From: Bacteroidales bacterium
GTDB lineage: Bacteria > Bacteroidota > Bacteroidia > Bacteroidales > F082
Direction of reading: 5' to 3'
DNA length: 64,000 bases
Assembly: GCA_017651645.1 (NCBI GenBank)
Contig: JAGCCO010000029.1
Location: forward strand, 1-64,000
In this document: positions 1-7,021 of the stretch, piece by piece
Numbering within the stretch: the stretch's first letter is position 1
How the letters are laid out: each line of letters begins with the position of its first letter
Translations under genes and position numbers: made by a program
Notes under the pieces: generated by a model
What the model was told of the DNA's origin: nothing
What the model saw: only the letters and a program-made list of their open reading frames with translations
Databases searched by the model: none

Positions 1-31
1 AAAAAAAATTAAATTTTTTTGAAACTTTTAG

Positions 32-101
32 AACAACGTATCGTTTAAAGACATATATTTGCAATGTCGATATAACAAACAGCAATCGACAACGTTCTTT
101 G
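32..101 (+). promoter_or_regulatory. Promoter and structured leader of the amidoligase operon
   Basis: A -7 element TATATTTG lies at 54-61. No TTTG is found at the usual -33 spacing. Instead AACAACGTATCG occupies 32-43, ten bases upstream of the -7 element, as in the promoter at 56375-56404. The expected start site is followed by an inverted repeat (TGTCGAT 65-71, ATCGACA 85-91) and then CGTTCTTTG at 93-101, which resembles the boxA-like motif of Bacteroidetes rRNA leaders. The boxA reading is inference. Confidence 0.8.
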
Positions 102-238
102 AAAAGACTGATAGACAGCAAGATAGCACTAAAATAACTAATCAACTAATTGAAAAACAACTATTTAACTAAAACAATTAAAAAAAAACAAAAACTGATA
201 AATAAACTTAATTTACTAACATTTAAAACTTTAAAGCC

Positions 239-1258
239 ATGACAACACGTAGAAATTCAAACCCCGAACCCACGACTGAACAAATTCAGTCAATATTGCA
301 TTCTAACAACACAGCAAGCGAAAAAGAGCGTTTGTTTTTGTCGATTGGTTTGCAATGGTACGAAGCGAGCGCACTTGCAAGACTTTCGACCCCGACAATA
401 ACCGAAGGCCGACCGATGACGATGGCCGATTTAGTTGCCGAAGAGTTGCCAAACGTAGAAACAGCGCAAACAATAGCCCCAATAGATTGGGCGGTTGAGT
501 TGGCGGGCTATACTTGCGGCATTGAAATAGAATGCTTTGCACAGCGTAGCAGAATAATAGAAGCGGCTCGAGAGCGTCAAATAGACGTTTTCAGTGAAGA
601 CTATAACCATGAAGATAGAGAATATGGTTTTAAACTTGTTAGTGACGGCTCGTTATGTGGTGCAGATAACCCCGTAGAATGCGTTACAAACGTTTTACAT
701 TATAACGAGTCGGCTGATATTATGAACCGCTTTTGTGACGCTTTAGGCTCAATTAATACGGCTGTAAATAAAACTTGCGGTTTACATATACACGTAGCTT
801 GCGAAGGTTTGACAGCGCAACAATACTGCAATACTTTTGTTAACTACATGTATCTCAGTGACTTAATCGAGTCAGCTCTGCCATTGTCGAGACGGGGCTG
901 CGGTTGGGCGCAAAGGTTGAACCGCCACGAAAGCGATGTTTTGAACGCCACGAACCCGAGCGAAATGTTTGACGCACTAAACCATGATAGATATTGGCAA
1001 GTTAACCCCGCTGCATGGTTTCGCCATCATACGATTGAATTTAGACAGCACTCAGCAACCACCGAGGCCGAAAAAATCAACAATTGGTGTGCATTCTGCA
1101 CAAAATTAGTGTGGTATAGCAAAAACCACCGATTGACAGCAGAAACAGCCCCGAAAACATTTGACGAAATCGAATTTTTGACCGACAGCGAAAAGGCATA
1201 TTTTAACGCAAGAGTCGAAAAATTCTCATATCTAACACAAAATCAACGTGTTGCATAA
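239..1258 (+). CDS. Putative amidoligase (Amidoligase_2 family)
   Basis: A 339-aa protein of the Amidoligase_2 family, ATP-dependent ligases of the glutamine-synthetase-like fold that form amide bonds between a carboxylate and an amine. Visible family motifs, in order: GIEIE (94-98), DGSL (136-139), PVE (145-147), CGLHIHV (180-186), SRR (217-219), RYWQVN (251-256) and TIEFRQH (265-271). The acidic and histidine residues are the expected metal/ATP ligands. The first 85 residues are a helical extension without a recognised domain. The next gene encodes a class II glutamine amidotransferase, a recurrent partner of these ligases that could supply ammonia. The start ATG follows the leader cassette ACTTTAAAGCC. 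The substrate cannot be read from sequence. Confidence 0.85.
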   Translation: MTTRRNSNPEPTTEQIQSILHSNNTASEKERLFLSIGLQWYEASALARLSTPTITEGRPMTMADLVAEELPNVETAQTIAPIDWAVELAGYTCGIEIECFAQRSRIIEAARERQIDVFSEDYNHEDREYGFKLVSDGSLCGADNPVECVTNVLHYNESADIMNRFCDALGSINTAVNKTCGLHIHVACEGLTAQQYCNTFVNYMYLSDLIESALPLSRRGCGWAQRLNRHESDVLNATNPSEMFDALNHDRYWQVNPAAWFRHHTIEFRQHSATTEAEKINNWCAFCTKLVWYSKNHRLTAETAPKTFDEIEFLTDSEKAYFNARVEKFSYLTQNQRVA

Positions 1259-1270
1259 AGTTTTAAGTGT

Positions 1271-1302
1271 AAATGTGGGCGGCTTAAAAACCGCCTACAT
1301 TT
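1271..1302 (+). other. Intercistronic hairpin after amidoligase gene
   Basis: A 12-bp stem (1271-1282 with 1291-1302, one G-U pair) encloses an A-rich 8-nt loop. It is followed by A residues rather than T, so it is not a normal plus-strand terminator. A similar GGCGG/CCGCC stem with an A-rich loop follows the gene at 17433. An mRNA stabiliser or processing site is possible. Confidence 0.6.
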
Positions 1303-1355
1303 AAAAAAAAACGAAACTCAATTAACTGATTTATAACAACTTAAAAATTAAAATT

Positions 1356-2057
1356 ATGTGTGTAATTATCGTAAAAAAAGCGGGTACGAAACGACCCACC
1401 GAAAAACAACTCAAAGAAGCATACAACGCCAACCCGCACGGGTGCGGGTTTGCAGTAGCCAAAAGTGATGGCACAATTTACAGCTACAAAAGCACGAATT
1501 TTGCTAAGTTTTTAGCCAAGTTCAACAAACACGTAGAAAAAGCCGACCCTTGTATAATTCACTTTCGATTGGCAACTCACGGCTCAATCTGCTCAGCAAA
1601 TTGCCACCCGTTTGCAAATAAACAAAAAACGCTCTATTTTGCTCATAATGGCATTTTGCCGATTGAGTCAATAGACAATAAAACCGACAGCCAAATTTTG
1701 TTTGACAGCGTTTTAAGCGGGGCGGCTGAGGTGTACGGCATTGAGAGTCAAACATTTAAGCAGATTGTAAGTAAGACAATCGGGTCGAGTAAATTTGCGT
1801 TTCTCGACAGCCACAACGTTTATATGTTTGGCGACTTTGAGCAAGCAAACGGGCTGTATTACAGCAATTTAAGGGGTATTTATACGGCCTATAAACAGCC
1901 AAAAAAATACAGCCTTTACAATTGGTTTGACGAAAACGACAGCGAAAGCGAAGATTTACCCGAAAGCGCATTCAGTTATAGAAACGACAAATTTTTTAAT
2001 GAAATTTTTGCAGAACATAACAAAGCGTATAAAACGCCAAAGGCCATATCTTTCTAA
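1356..2057 (+). CDS. Class II glutamine amidotransferase (Ntn hydrolase)
   Basis: A 233-aa glutamine amidotransferase of the Ntn-hydrolase class. Cys2 directly follows the initiator Met and would become the N-terminal nucleophile after Met removal. Supporting motifs are GCGFA (29-33), RLATHG (71-76), NCHPF (82-86), AHNGI (96-100) and DSQILF (111-116), matching the glutamine-binding and oxyanion elements of the family. The family hydrolyses glutamine and passes ammonia to a partner synthetase. The obvious partner is the amidoligase encoded 97 bp upstream. No synthetase domain is fused here, so this is a stand-alone glutaminase subunit. Composition is AT-rich like the rest of this operon. Confidence 0.85.
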   Translation: MCVIIVKKAGTKRPTEKQLKEAYNANPHGCGFAVAKSDGTIYSYKSTNFAKFLAKFNKHVEKADPCIIHFRLATHGSICSANCHPFANKQKTLYFAHNGILPIESIDNKTDSQILFDSVLSGAAEVYGIESQTFKQIVSKTIGSSKFAFLDSHNVYMFGDFEQANGLYYSNLRGIYTAYKQPKKYSLYNWFDENDSESEDLPESAFSYRNDKFFNEIFAEHNKAYKTPKAISF

Positions 2058-2070
2058 GAATTAGCGAGTT

Positions 2071-2118
2071 AACTACGTTTGTCGGCCTTGCGGTCGGCAT
2101 TCGTAGTTGTTTATTTAT
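2071..2118 (+). terminator. Possible weak terminator
   Basis: AACTACG (2071-2077) pairs with CGTAGTT (2102-2108) around an inner short stem, followed by a T-rich but interrupted tract. Located between the amidotransferase and ASCH genes, so it may act as an attenuator rather than a full stop. Confidence 0.45.
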
Positions 2119-2146
2119 TGTTTAACAAATTAAAATTCAAAGAGTT

Positions 2147-2536
2147 ATGAAAATCTTAACTTTGATTATCAAACAAAAATGGTTTGATGAAATTATGAAC
2201 GGCACGAAAAAAATTGAGTATCGTGAATTGACCCCGCAAAACGCCCATAAACTTGTCGAATTTGACAAAGATGGCTATATGGTTGAGGGTCAAGACATTG
2301 AGCACCCCAACGTACCTAAAAAGTACGACGCAATTCGCTTTTATGTAGGCTATGCAAAAGACAGAGACACAGCACTCGTAAAAATCGAAAATATTGAAGC
2401 AAAGCCGATTAAAACCGATGATGGCAAATTTATCTATGAAGGCGAACCCGAAAGCCCCGATTTTTGGGTTTATGTAATGATTGAGTACCATTTAGGCGAA
2501 ATCATTGAAAAGAAACACACACACCGAGCAAGATAG
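2147..2536 (+). CDS. ASCH-domain protein
   Basis: A 129-aa protein with the N-terminal pattern of ASCH domains: a beta strand, then KQKWFDEIMNGTKKIEYRE at residues 9-27, with the signature Lys and Glu residues. ASCH is a PUA-like beta-barrel fold linked to RNA binding or nucleoside amidohydrolysis. A shorter, clearly related copy lies at 16860-17192. It is the last gene of the accessory operon, which ends at a strong terminator 24 bp downstream. Its task in the amidoligase module is unknown. Confidence 0.75.
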   Translation: MKILTLIIKQKWFDEIMNGTKKIEYRELTPQNAHKLVEFDKDGYMVEGQDIEHPNVPKKYDAIRFYVGYAKDRDTALVKIENIEAKPIKTDDGKFIYEGEPESPDFWVYVMIEYHLGEIIEKKHTHRAR

Positions 2537-2560
2537 CTTGCTATAAATCAGTTTTTTAGG

Positions 2561-2596
2561 TAGGTCGTTGACAATAGTCAGCGGCCTATTTTTTTT
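2561..2596 (+). terminator. Rho-independent terminator of the accessory operon
   Basis: A 12-bp stem (2561-2572 with 2577-2588, two G-U pairs), a 4-nt AATA loop, then eight T residues at 2589-2596. Confidence 0.9.
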
Positions 2597-3149
2597 GCAT
2601 TCTTTTAAAACTATTTAAAACCATTTAAAAGAAAAACGCATTTTAAGGCATTCTAAGCGCAAAACTCGACCCAAAACATATAAGTATATTGCTCACTATC
2701 TAAAAATCGCTCTACGGGCTTAAAATAGGCCAAATTTGCGATTTTAGCAATTCAGTCGCAAGGCGCAAAACAAACGAAAGCGAAAAAACGCATAAAAAGC
2801 GCATGAAACGCAAACGACAATCGAAAGCACGAACACACACACGAACACACACACGAAAGCAGACAAAAAACGCATTCACAAACGACAATCGAAACAAACG
2901 AACAGCCAAACACGAAAGCGAACACGAACAGCCAAACAGCGAACCAAACAAACGAACAGCCAACACTCAACACTCAACACTCAACCACGACAGCAACCGA
3001 CCGACCGACAGCGAACCACCAACCAACCGAAACCACGGCAAAGACCGATAAAACCACGGCAAAACGAGCAGAACCGAGGCACCGACGGCAGACCGCCGCC
3101 ACGTCCCGAGCCGCCGACCCCCGCAGACGACCGCCATGTCCGCCAAAAG
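2597..3149 (+). other. Non-coding G-poor, C/A-rich tract with short tandem repeats
   Basis: No convincing gene here. After AT-rich sequence with TTTAAAA repeats (2607-2632), 2750-3060 is strikingly A/C-rich and G-poor on the plus strand. It contains repeated CGAACACACAC units (2829-2855), CGAACAGCCAA units and three CAACACT units (near 2960-2980). One low-complexity reading frame (2803-3051, rich in Thr, Asn, His, Arg) is open but looks like a by-product of composition. A C-rich, G-poor unstructured transcript would suit Rho loading. An origin or packaging element is also possible. Confidence 0.6.
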
Positions 3150-3193
3150 TTATGCACAACCCCGCCGTTAAGTCCGTCAAATGCGTATGTTTG
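3150..3193 (+). promoter_or_regulatory. Putative late promoter with DnaA-box-like site
   Basis: TTATGCACA (3150-3158), preceded by AAAAG, stands exactly 27 nt upstream of the -7 element TATGTTTG (3186-3193). The same arrangement and spacing occur at 34457-34500 before the scaffold operon. The leader then forms a CCGCTT/AAGCGG hairpin at about 3209-3222 before the gene at 3246. Confidence 0.7.
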
Positions 3194-3245
3194 TGGTAGT
3201 AACGAAATCCGCTTTTAAGCGGGCTAACCCTTAAATCCTTATATT

Positions 3246-3503
3246 ATGGCAAGGTATTCGGGTAGAACACGAGAGCAGTCGGCACGATACGCAGCAAGTC
3301 CCGCGGGTCGTAGAGCCAACTCGCAATTCCGCACAGCAGCCGACAGTGGCCGTGGTGCAAGCTATTCATCAGTACAAAGCAACTCAGTCCGCAACAGACT
3401 TGGCGAGCGTGTATCGTCAAAAACGGGACGACTGATTACGGGTGAAGGCCACCGCGCACGTTGGAAAGGCATACGCAAGGCCGTGGGTCTGTCGTATTCT
3501 TAA
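3246..3503 (+). CDS. Small Arg-rich protein, paralog 1
   Basis: An 85-aa, strongly basic protein with no recognised domain. It shares blocks with the two following small proteins: TREQ (8-11), a GRRANSQFRTAADS block (21-34) near-identical to one in the 3604 protein, and a C-terminal (R/K)x(I)RKAVGLS ending. It is first behind a putative late promoter and is followed at once by a strong terminator, so it may be made in excess of the downstream genes. Such basic low-complexity proteins suit a DNA-binding or internal virion role. A peptide substrate of the nearby amidoligase is a more speculative option. Confidence 0.75.
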   Translation: MARYSGRTREQSARYAASPAGRRANSQFRTAADSGRGASYSSVQSNSVRNRLGERVSSKTGRLITGEGHRARWKGIRKAVGLSYS

Positions 3504-3510
3504 TGCGGTT

Positions 3511-3543
3511 AAGGGAGTGTGGCTTCGGCCACCTTCCTTTTTT
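3511..3543 (+). terminator. Rho-independent terminator with TTCG loop
   Basis: GTGGC-TTCG-GCCAC core extended by AAGGGA/TTCCTT pairing, then a run of T. It separates the first Arg-rich gene from the other two and should attenuate the operon. Confidence 0.9.
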
Positions 3544-3603
3544 ATCAAAGAGACTGTATCGAAAACCTTTTAAGGGAAACACAAAATCAAAATTCTTACA
3601 ATT

Positions 3604-3948
3604 ATGGCAATAAGAAATTATTCAAGATTGAGAGCGGGGGGCAACGGACGTGTTAGAAGGTCTCGCACACCGCAAGCACCGAACCGCTATGCCACCATGT
3701 TGACCCGTGAACAGCAACAGCGCAGAAACCAAACCCCGTCGGCACGTCGGGCAAATTCTCAGTTCCGAACAGCCGCTGACAGCAATCGTGGCGTAAGTTA
3801 TGCAAAGGCACAACCGAAAGCCCCGAGGAGTTGGAACAATCCGATGACACGGGCAATGGGCGCACCTCGTCAGTTGACAGAGGCGGGACGTGAGCGTCGT
3901 CGCCGCTATCAGCAGATACGTGCTGCCTTCGGCTTGTCTGCGGGATAG
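3604..3948 (+). CDS. Small Arg-rich protein, paralog 2
   Basis: A 114-aa basic protein related to its neighbours. It contains LTREQQ (34-39), the ARRANSQFRTAADS block (47-60), SYAKAQ (65-70) and the C-terminal block RRYQQIRAAFGLSAG. The C-terminal block is almost identical to that of the 3973 protein. No membrane segment or enzyme motif is visible. The start ATG follows an A/T-rich leader. Gene triplication with conserved ends suggests that the N- and C-terminal blocks are functional parts with a variable middle. Confidence 0.75.
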   Translation: MAIRNYSRLRAGGNGRVRRSRTPQAPNRYATMLTREQQQRRNQTPSARRANSQFRTAADSNRGVSYAKAQPKAPRSWNNPMTRAMGAPRQLTEAGRERRRRYQQIRAAFGLSAG

Positions 3949-3972
3949 TATTAACAGATTAAATCTACAATT

Positions 3973-4191
3973 ATGGCAAACACAAAGAGATACAGAGGGC
4001 TAACAAGGGAGCAGCAAGCCCAAAGAAACAGTCGGGCAGCCGACAGCCCTATTCGTTCCTTAGCCGACAGCGGTGCGGGTGAAAACTATGCGAAAGGCGT
4101 TATGGCTACCAAAAGAGGACGCGCTCCCTACTACGAAAGGCGTAAGCGTTACCAACAGATTAGAGCCGCTTTGGGACTGTCTGCGGGTTAA
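3973..4191 (+). CDS. Small Arg-rich protein, paralog 3
   Basis: A 72-aa basic protein, the shortest of the three paralogs. LTREQQAQRN (10-19) and the C-terminal KRYQQIRAALGLSAG match the preceding protein, while the central RANSQF part is reduced to RSLADS. It lies 24 bp after paralog 2 and 24 bp before the PAPS-reductase-like gene, so it is probably cotranscribed with both. Function unknown. Confidence 0.75.
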   Translation: MANTKRYRGLTREQQAQRNSRAADSPIRSLADSGAGENYAKGVMATKRGRAPYYERRKRYQQIRAALGLSAG

Positions 4192-4215
4192 ACCTAAACC
4201 AAAACCGATTATCAA

Positions 4216-4893
4216 ATGAATAATTGCAAAGAGACAGCGGAAAAAGTTATCCGCAACATCGCAGAGAAGACGGACGAGTGCGCCTTGTTCCTATCGTTGG
4301 GAAAGGACAGCCTCGTCTGTCTTGATATGATTTACCCCCATTTTAGACGTATCGTGTGCGTCTATATGTATTTCGTAAAGGACTTGGAACACATCAACCG
4401 ATGGATAAATTGGGTCAAGGCCAAATACCCGAAGGTTGAGTTCGTGCAAGTGCCGCATTGGAACTTGACGTACATTCTGCGTGCGGGTCTGTTCTGCACA
4501 GCGCACAAAGAGGTCAAGCTTATGAAGCTTAGGAACGTCATTAACTCAATCAACTTGCAGTATGGCACCAAGTACACGTTTCTCGGCATGAAGAAGGCTG
4601 ACGGAATGAACCGCCGCCTAATGCTGTTGGGCTACGAACAGCAATGCTACGAGAACGCGGGGCTTGTCTATCCGTTGGCCGACTTCACACAGAAAGATGT
4701 CTTGGCGTACATGAAGCAGCACAATCTTCCGACACCCGTCCGCTACGGCAAATCGGCTTCGAGCGGCTGTGGCTTCGGTCTTGATTTCTTCCTTTGGCTG
4801 CGTGAGAAATTCCCGCAAGACTTAAAGAAGGTCTATGCGGCATTCCCGCTCAGCGAGAAGATACTTTTTGACTATGACTCAAAAAACAAGTGA
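4216..4893 (+). CDS. PAPS-reductase-like PP-loop protein
   Basis: A 225-aa protein of the adenine-nucleotide alpha-hydrolase (PP-loop) superfamily, phage PAPS-reductase-like branch. The pyrophosphate loop LSLGKDSL is at 27-34, followed by alternating strands and helices, an Arg-rich segment (MKKADGMNRRLML) and a C-terminal SGCGFGLDFF segment. The family activates substrates with ATP or cleaves adenylyl compounds. In phages it commonly sits beside a ParB-like gene, as here, where the next start lies one base after its stop. Sulfur transfer, as in DndC, cannot be claimed from sequence alone. Confidence 0.75.
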   Translation: MNNCKETAEKVIRNIAEKTDECALFLSLGKDSLVCLDMIYPHFRRIVCVYMYFVKDLEHINRWINWVKAKYPKVEFVQVPHWNLTYILRAGLFCTAHKEVKLMKLRNVINSINLQYGTKYTFLGMKKADGMNRRLMLLGYEQQCYENAGLVYPLADFTQKDVLAYMKQHNLPTPVRYGKSASSGCGFGLDFFLWLREKFPQDLKKVYAAFPLSEKILFDYDSKNK

Positions 4894-4894
4894 T

Positions 4895-5689
4895 ATGGAT
4901 TTAAGCAAATTTGTAAAGGGCGAGACGGTGCAGATGAACCGCTCGCAGATTAGAATTGCGGACTACAACCCGCGTGTTATCAGCGAAGAGGGCAAGAAAA
5001 GCCTAAAGCGGATAATCAAGAAGTACGGACTTATCGGCGGCATTGTCGTCAATAAGGCCACGGGCAACACCCTTGTCAGCGGCCATCAGCGTTTGACCGT
5101 CATGGACGAACTGCAAAAGTACGACCCCGAGACACACGAGAACGACTATCAGTTGAAGGTGGAACTTATCAGCGTTGACGAAAAGACCGAGAAAGAACTC
5201 AATATCGCCATGAACAACCCCAACGCACAAGGAACGTGGGATATGGATAAGTTGGCGCAGATTGTACCCGAAATCGACTACAAGGACGTTGGCTTGACCG
5301 ACAGTGACCTTTCGATTATCGGTCTTGATTGGATGTTCAAAACCGAAGAGGAAAACAGTGTTCTCTCGGAATTTGAAGATATGCAGTCGCCGCTTGACGA
5401 AGCCCATGCCGAAGAGTTGGAACAAAAGCGCATTGAGCGTGAACAGTTACGAAACGTAGAAGCCGAACTTGACCGAGCCGAGCGTATTCAACAGATGAAG
5501 GACTTGAAACAAAAGGTCAAAGAAGAGGCGAGCGAGAAGGCCGAAAGCCTTGACTCATACGTTGTTCTGTCTTTTGACAGCTACGAAGCGAAGGCAGAGT
5601 TCCTTGATATGCTTGGCTACGACCCGACAAGCAAGTTCTTGAAGGGCGAGGATGTAATCGACAGAATGAACGGAGACGATGGCGAGTAA
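4895..5689 (+). CDS. ParB/Srx-like nuclease-domain protein
   Basis: A 264-aa protein. Residues about 10-130 form a ParB/sulfiredoxin-like domain: IADYNPR, GLIGGIVVNK, the phosphate-binding SGHQRL signature, then a helical segment with NNPNAQG. The C-terminal half is a charged coiled coil. The ATG at 4895 was chosen because it follows the upstream stop by one base. An upstream ATG at 4874 is also possible. Such domains bind CTP or act as nucleases, and the phage versions often pair with PAPS-reductase-like genes. The second ParB-like protein of this phage is at 24481. Confidence 0.75.
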   Translation: MDLSKFVKGETVQMNRSQIRIADYNPRVISEEGKKSLKRIIKKYGLIGGIVVNKATGNTLVSGHQRLTVMDELQKYDPETHENDYQLKVELISVDEKTEKELNIAMNNPNAQGTWDMDKLAQIVPEIDYKDVGLTDSDLSIIGLDWMFKTEEENSVLSEFEDMQSPLDEAHAEELEQKRIEREQLRNVEAELDRAERIQQMKDLKQKVKEEASEKAESLDSYVVLSFDSYEAKAEFLDMLGYDPTSKFLKGEDVIDRMNGDDGE

Positions 5690-6191
5690 TCACAGCGACA
5701 CATTAGAAAGAATAATAACACTTGTCCTTGTCGCCTTGTGTTGGTGGCTGATAGGCTACCGCAGCGGCAGCAAGAACGCCACCGAAATCGTGCGTTCCGA
5801 CACAACTTGTATCACGATTTGGGACACCTTGGTCATTGAGAAGCCCGTTGAGCGGACTCGTTACATCGTTCGCTACGATACAGTCAGTTCAACCGAGCTT
5901 GTCACAATTCCCGATACGGTAACAGACAGTACAAAGGTTGTGGTGCCGATACAGCAAGCCGTGTATTCCGACTCGACCGAAGACGCAAGATATACGGCCT
6001 ACGTCAGCGGCTATCATGCGGCGTTGGACAGCATAATGATTGAGTGCGCGAGCAAGCAGACGACAATAACCAACACGGAACGAATAAAGCCATCACGCTT
6101 CGGGGTCGGCGTTCAGTTGGGTGTCGGTGTCAGTCCGCAAGGGTTAGCCGTTCCTTATCTCGGAATTGGTGTGCAGTACCGCTTGTGGTAA
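5679..6191 (+). CDS. Membrane-anchored protein with beta-type C-terminus (DUF6808-like)
   Basis: A 170-aa protein with an N-terminal transmembrane helix (about residues 11-26), a polar, probably periplasmic region, and a C-terminal segment of alternating hydrophobic strands (GVGVQLGVGVSP, then VPYLGIGVQYRLW) ending in Trp, as outer-membrane beta proteins do. Family resemblance to DUF6808 proteins of Bacteroides phages is from memory. It overlaps the ParB-like gene by 11 bp. Topology spanning both membranes would suit a spanin-like lysis role, but this is inference. Confidence 0.65.
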   Translation: MASNHSDTLERIITLVLVALCWWLIGYRSGSKNATEIVRSDTTCITIWDTLVIEKPVERTRYIVRYDTVSSTELVTIPDTVTDSTKVVVPIQQAVYSDSTEDARYTAYVSGYHAALDSIMIECASKQTTITNTERIKPSRFGVGVQLGVGVSPQGLAVPYLGIGVQYRLW

Positions 6192-6211
6192 AGAAAATTT
6201 TTCTATATTTG
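6183..6211 (+). promoter_or_regulatory. Promoter for a short transcript
   Basis: TTG at 6183-6185 and TATATTTG at 6204-6211 are separated by 18 nt. The promoter overlaps the end of the preceding gene and has no gene downstream on its strand before the terminator at 6262-6305. Confidence 0.6.
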
Positions 6212-6217
6212 TATTGG

Positions 6218-6305
6218 AAAGTGCTCATAGAACTATTTTTAGTTAAGTTGTAAAAATCAGTTAAAAAGAAAGCCCACCGCTGAGAAGCAGAGGGCTTTTT
6301 CTTTT
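6218..6305 (+). ncRNA. Candidate small RNA between convergent operons
   Basis: A transcript from the promoter at 6183-6211 would start near 6218 and end at the strong terminator, giving about 88 nt. It lacks a plausible reading frame. Its 3' end faces the endolysin gene on the opposite strand. Confidence 0.45.
6262..6305. terminator. Bidirectional terminator between convergent operons
   Basis: An A-rich arm ending in GAAAGCCC pairs with GGGCTTTTTCTTTT (6292-6305). The stem is flanked by A on the left and T on the right, so it can end transcription from both sides. It separates the plus-strand operon from the endolysin gene. Confidence 0.85.
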
Positions 6306-6319
6306 GTCCTACGGGTAGA

Positions 6320-6790
6320 TTAGCCGAACCACGTTATCTTGTCCTTGCAGAAATCGTCAACCCGCACGTCAACATGAACCCATGATGGGGCAGATTTGCC
6401 ATCTTCAAGCCTAATAGGGTGCGGAAGTTTCTTTGCGTTTGCCACGATGGTCTTTCGTATGCCGTCGGGTGTCATTTTTGGGGATGTGAAGTCGATGGCA
6501 AGACCGTCGTGTGGTGTCAAGTATATTATTCCCGCCTTCGTCTTCTTGGCGACCAACTCACACGTGTTCTCACGAAAACCACGCTGTGTGTGAACACCGC
6601 CACGCTTCCAATCGTTCACAATCATAGGCACTTTCAAGATGTCAACCCGCAGCGCAAGAGTTGTTTCCAACAGACGGGTGTCGAACTCACCCCAAGCAAG
6701 CTCGCCACGGTAGGCGTACACATCGGGGGAAACAAGTTCCCGAATGTCAAAGTACGACTTCAACCTTATGATAATCTCTCTGCGTTCCAC
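6320..6790 (-). CDS. M15-type peptidase, endolysin
   Basis: A 156-aa protein of the M15 D,D-/L,D-carboxypeptidase-type family. The zinc-site pattern HxxGxAxD is present (His94 to Asp100, PHDGLAID), with the final His in SWVHVDV (His139). This family cleaves peptide crosslinks of peptidoglycan and is common as phage endolysin. A GTG start at 6790 directly follows the stop of the upstream gene. A TTG at 6823 would add 11 residues (KPKKPKKK). It is the last gene of the minus-strand lysis/tail operon. Confidence 0.8.
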   Translation of the reverse strand: MERREIIIRLKSYFDIRELVSPDVYAYRGELAWGEFDTRLLETTLALRVDILKVPMIVNDWKRGGVHTQRGFRENTCELVAKKTKAGIIYLTPHDGLAIDFTSPKMTPDGIRKTIVANAKKLPHPIRLEDGKSAPSWVHVDVRVDDFCKDKITWFG

Positions 6791-6791
6791 A

Positions 6792-7004
6792 CTATTCTTC
6801 TTCTTCGGCTTCTTCGGCTTCAATTTCTTGTCTGCGAAGTTCGGCCATCTGTTTCTCGTAGTTCTTTTTGTACTCGTCCGTCACGTCTTCGTAAGCGTTG
6901 AGTGCCTCTTGTGTCGGGGCGGTCACACGTTTACTAAAACTGCGGCTCTTTTTGTTGGTGGGCTCTTTGGTGAGCCACATACCTTCTTTTGCAATTCGTT
7001 CCAT
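6792..7004 (-). CDS. Small charged helical protein
   Basis: A 70-aa protein without recognised family. The N-terminal half is basic (KKSRSFSKR). The C-terminal half is an acidic helix ending in repeated Glu-Ala and four Glu. It sits between the adhesin gene at 7022 and the endolysin gene. The acidic end reads in another frame as the Lys-Pro repeat of the longer endolysin start. Possibly a small structural or chaperone protein. Confidence 0.65.
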   Translation of the reverse strand: MERIAKEGMWLTKEPTNKKSRSFSKRVTAPTQEALNAYEDVTDEYKKNYEKQMAELRRQEIEAEEAEEEE

Positions 7005-7021
7005 ATTCCAATTTTTATAGG

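Larger units (their letters stand above)
1..6655. repeat. First copy of wrap-around sequence
   Basis: This segment recurs at 57346-64000 with a constant offset of 57,345 bases. All gene products compared between the two copies are identical. The simplest reading is a circular or circularly permuted phage genome of 57,345 bp printed past its arbitrary start point, not a true duplication of genes. Confidence 0.95.

Noticed and set aside
2829..2980. Short repeats considered as a CRISPR array
   Set aside because: Units are very short, contiguous and without spacers.
2803..3051. 82-codon open frame in the G-poor tract
   Set aside because: Product is low-complexity (Thr/Arg/His/Asn repeats) and follows directly from the DNA repeats; no start context or family similarity.
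4216..5689. PAPS-reductase-like and ParB-like pair as a DNA phosphorothioation (Dnd) system
   Set aside because: No cysteine desulfurase, DndD or DndE homolog lies nearby; similarity to DndC is only at superfamily level.
1..6655. The end repeats as a true long terminal repeat or gene duplication
   Set aside because: Identity and the constant offset up to the window edge fit wrap-around of a circular map better than an independent duplication.
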